Shown in pieces: positions 60,210 to 64,000 of a stretch of 64,000 bases of DNA. A program made the position numbers and the translations under genes. The notes under the pieces are model-generated. The model worked only from the letters and a program-made list of their open reading frames with translations, was not told where the DNA came from and searched no databases. How positions within the stretch are numbered: the first letter of the stretch is position 1; every line of letters starts with the position of its first letter. The stretch spans positions 5,060,229 to 5,124,228 of the forward strand of contig CM049314.1 in NCBI GenBank assembly GCA_026874595.1, in the 5' to 3' direction. This stretch comes from Sipunculus nudus (lineage: Eukaryota; Annelida; Sipuncula; Golfingiida; Sipunculidae).

Positions 60210-61256
60210 CGAATATGTAAACGTTCGGACCCTGAGAAACCGATCTGGTGCTTTGTGGATATGTGAGGGATAATACAGTTGTTTTGTGTGTTATAACAGA
60301 AACATGGCTGACAAGCAATAACATATTTACAGAAAATCAATAAACTTCTGAATATACAGAACGGCGATACTCTATGAGCCGAAATTTGATCTTGTAAATA
60401 TGAATATCACTGACTTGAAGTAATGTGAATTAACGTCGTGGATTAATCTAGATTAAATAATGTGATTGACGTCTTCGGAATTCCCTACTCTAAAGTTTAC
60501 AATTCAAGAAATTTAGTGAGCTCGTGAATGTGATCATGTGCAAAGAAGGCCTGGTCATTGATGGAGATTTTAATATCCCAATGGAATTACAAACTTACCA
60601 TGATGGTCAAGGAATGCAAAATTTATTGCATGAACTTTATAAACCAATATAGAGATCACACATATACATCGGGATAGTTTATATTTGGTTTTCACCAACG
60701 TGGTTAAAAAGTGACTTTGATATGTTACATGTAAAGACTGCTGAATATATTTCAGATCCCTGTTTTGTTTTTGATCTTAAGTATACCCTAGAGAGAGAAG
60801 AAGATTTGTGGGAAAACCATTACTTTTTAGGAAATGGATGAATACGTACCTGTGTATATTTTTACACTTTCAGACAGATTTAACAAAGAAAATTTAAGAA
60901 ATGGATTAAATGTTTATTTGGTTAAAACTTTAAGTCTACTTTAATTTTTGGTTATATGGCACAAGGAGAATAGAATAAGTGGTGTAATATTAAATGGTGA
61001 ATATATTTCAGATCCCTGTTTTGTTTTTGATCTTAAGTATACCCTAGAGAGAGTAGAAGATTTTAGGAAAACCATTACTTTTTAGGAAAATGGATGAATA
61101 CGTACCTGTGTATATTTTTACACTTTCAGACAGATATAACAAAGAAAATTTAAGAAATGGATTAAATGTTTTTTTGGTTAAAACTTTAAGTCTACTTAAT
61201 TTTTGGTTATATGGCACAAGGAGAATAGAATAAGTGGTGTAATATTGTATGGATGC
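60210..61256 (+). mobile_element. decayed LINE endonuclease fragment
   Basis: Two hallmark motifs of the APE-type endonuclease of non-LTR retrotransposons lie about 250 bp apart in the right order: VLCVITETWLTSNN at about 60281-60322 and LVIDGDFNI at about 60552-60578. They are followed by an SHIYIGIVYIW...SDPCFVFDL segment that resembles the family's TH..G..LD... and SDH motifs. Several stops and frameshifts interrupt it, and no RT was found. It is a dead 5' fragment, overlapping a tandem duplication. Confidence 0.6.
60745..61256. repeat. recent tandem duplication of about 256 bp
   Basis: Two adjacent units, each starting TGAATATATTTCAGATCCC and ending AATAAGTGGTGTAATATT, differ only by a few substitutions and small indels. 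The duplicated piece is the 3' part of the LINE endonuclease remnant. Confidence 0.9.
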
Positions 61257-63750
61257 ATTGAATTGTAACCCCTGAATTAAATTGCAATTAGCTCATAACC
61301 TCACAATAGATTCATTATTCTATAGATGTACCCCAATAAACCCTCAGTGAGCTGTCAGCTATGAAAGTGTTAGTGCGGAAATTAAGGGGATGGTCCACCA
61401 TTAATTAAAACAATGACAATAAGATAGAAATATACTATAGGAAGTAGACAACATTGCAATAAGTGTGAGGATATACCTGGGTAAATATAAACGTTTGTGT
61501 ATGGTCCATAATTTTAAACGTACGTTGTACTTGTCATAGTTTGGTGTATATGAAATGTAATTTTGTTTAAATTAATAAAAGGGTACATTTGCCTTATATT
61601 AAGGAACAGCAGGAGTTGAATTTATTAACAATTCAGAGAAAGGAATCTATAAACAGGTTATAAGGTATAAACTAAGATAATATTTGTGTAGCTTGTTGTG
61701 AAACTACTCGATTCTACTAACTTTACATCAAATAAGTATCTTTCCTAAAATGTAGCTAAATCATGTTTTCCCCAGATTGCGTTGAAGCCTCTGTGATAGG
61801 CAATACCTCAGAAGCACTCGGTGCTTCTGTGGAGAAGAATGTTATCATTGTTGTTTGATATTAGTTCTCAGAAAAAAACGACAAAATAGATTAATATTAT
61901 ATTGACTTATTAAGGAAATAGTTTATTTAAACATTTAAAATACAACCAAAACCGATCAGATATTAAGATTAATTATAAGAGTAGCATAATTTCAGTTACT
62001 TAGATTAGCGGTGAAAACATCTAACAATGCTGAACGTAATGCTTGCCCAATTTACATTTCAGGATTTATTCTACAGCAAGATCTAATTTTGATTAACCAT
62101 GAGTTAAGATGTGTCATAGGTTATCTGCTTTATTCAGCAGTAGCTCGAAATTTAACAGCGATCAAGTGATAAGGCGATTCGCATGGTAGTGGATTCGGTG
62201 ACGCTTTGAACGTTCCTTTGATGAATATCTTCCGCGAAACTTTTGTCAAAATGTTCTGAATGGGAAGATAAAAATCTATCCTCGCTGCGAGATAGCATGA
62301 CACAAGAAATACGTCTAGCAAGGGAACAACCGAGTGACTCATTTTATGTGATATATTATGTTATACTCGGTTTGTCTCCTTGATTAACTTTTCTTGATAC
62401 TTCCTATATTCGTCTAAATATGAGTTTTACTGGCGCGTCCGAGTTTTTCTGAGAGACTGATGAAAAAAAAAACTTCAGTTATTCTTTGAGAAAAAGACAT
62501 AAGTAAAAGGTTTACGAGGCAGGCCAAGGAAGATCACTCCATTTCACGATGTGTCCATCAGTTGTCAGAATACTCGCATCCTTTCTTTCTTCGTTTTGTC
62601 CGAATGTCAGGGTAAACACTGCGATAGTGTCAGTCTATAAAACAGATTTGTTGTTCACTGGGAATATTAACTTGTTTTGTATGATGCTAAAATCCACATT
62701 AATCTTGATATTCAAATTCCGATAAAAAAAACCGTTCGATCAGTAAATAAAATCCTTTATTCTAAAGATATATCAGTTAAGAAACATTAAGGAAATTGTA
62801 AATGAAAAATCTTGAATATCCTCGAACATATCCTATGATGAAATTCACATGTCATGTAGATAGGAATTGCTGTATCTTATTTATTTTGTTAGGTTGTTTT
62901 AACTTATTCATTTCCTAGCATATGCACCTGAATAGGCTATGGATGTAATACTATAATAGGAAGTCTATATGTAATAACTATACAGCCTACATATAAAAGT
63001 GATCCTTTTCGCGAAACCAGGGTTTAGGTATATAGCTAGTGTGGGGTCTTTCTAATTTTGCACTTTAAACATAATTTCGATGATTTTATTAAAGATAGTT
63101 TGAAATGACAACTTTACATATTAAACTTTGACCTACTTTATATGAATGTGGTACTGCTTATAAGTTATAAGGCAAGGTATTTGTAATACCTAGGATACAA
63201 CAAACATTTTTCATAAACCGAATGCATGTCCCTTCAGATAAAGAAGTGTATTTTTTTCATCTAAATATATTTGGGTGAAATTTTATTAAAATGTATGCAT
63301 GACGTTTGAGCACAATATAATCAAAAAACCAAACAATAACGTATCATTCTTTCTCTAAAAACATATATAAAACGTTGTTACAACGTTATTAATAACTACC
63401 CTGGTCCAGCTCGTTGATTTACTGTTTGATTAAGTTGTCACAACGTTGTTACTATATTAAAATAGAAACGTTGCAGCATGACCTTATAGTCCCTTTTTTC
63501 TGAAAGTTTTGAAATGCGGTGTGCTAGCTGGGTGGTAATAATAGTTCTCGGTTTATATTCCATTTGGTAAAGAAATGTTCCGCTTCATTTTATGAGGGAA
63601 GAGAAGCGTCCATTTCATAAATATTCACACAACATTGTCTAATAAACAATAATATTTGTTCTTTACAATCTTGCATTCTTGGCTCAATTCTAAAATATTT
63701 CTCCCAGATTATCGCAGATAACATAATATAATGTATGATAAATTAGGCGG

Positions 63751-63756
<6 letters not shown>
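61257..63756. other. non-coding stretch
   Basis: AT-rich. A short direct repeat of CAACGTTGTTA-type motifs near 63375-63450 is the only pattern noted. Confidence 0.4.
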
Positions 63757-63806
<50 letters not shown>

Positions 63807-63817
63807 TATATATATAG
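63757..63817. repeat. (TA)n microsatellite
   Basis: About 30 TA units with one interruption near the right end. Confidence 0.95.
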
Positions 63818-64000
63818 ATTTGTGTTTACCTTGTTTTGATGTCAGTATAATCCCTTGCATTGGTGTGCATTAATTGGGTTATGTAAAACATATTGTAATC
63901 TTAAAACATCAAGACCGAGACTCTGGACAAACCTTTTGATGATGCATATGCCGCTAACAAAAAGTAATCAAATATTTATATATGAATCAAAAGTGAGATA

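Overview
This window looks like nuclear DNA from an AT-rich animal genome, most likely a mollusc or another lophotrochozoan. The evidence is intron-rich C-type lectin (CTLD) exons, TA/CT/GATA microsatellites, tRNA-headed SINE-like repeats and a Gypsy-type LTR retrotransposon. No bacterial-style genes, rRNA or CRISPR array were seen. Exons were read by eye from open frames, splice signals and phase; nothing was searched against a database.

Layout. 1-5.2 kb: weak candidate exons of unrecognised genes. 5.8-9.5 kb: a possible solo LTR, a short terminal-inverted-repeat element and a tRNA-headed SINE. 13.9-34.7 kb, minus strand: a CTLD cluster. The most complete member (24.6-27.1 kb) has five phase-compatible exons encoding a signal-peptide-like start, a PAN/apple-like domain, a Thr-rich linker and a CTLD, but an in-frame TAG lies after codon 15. 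Around it are a decayed partial duplicate (15.8-17.4 kb), a CTLD exon with Trp changed to stop (13.9-14.1 kb), a three-exon CTLD piece (33.7-34.7 kb) and a lone broken terminal exon (31.1 kb). A foldback-like element sits in an intron of the 16 kb duplicate.

35.3-50.1 kb: a tandem Gypsy array on the minus strand, LTR-internal-LTR-internal-LTR, with a collapsed third unit at the left. The coding order is Gag, protease, integrase, reverse transcriptase, RNase H. Integrase lies before reverse transcriptase, as in Ty1/copia, although the RT is Gypsy-like: the arrangement of the Gmr1 clade. Gag has a SCAN-like capsid segment and one CCHC knuckle. Both copies are broken and share one amber codon in integrase. 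The leader between primer-binding site and gag holds about 14 short hairpins, mostly closed by UNCG-type tetraloops, several with compensatory stem changes. This is the most novel structure in the window.

50.1-64 kb: mostly non-coding, with a diverged tandem duplication (51.3-52.8 kb), a pair of dispersed copies (53.6 and 57.9 kb), one protein-like candidate exon (57.2 kb) and a decayed LINE endonuclease fragment with an internal tandem duplication (60.2-61.3 kb).
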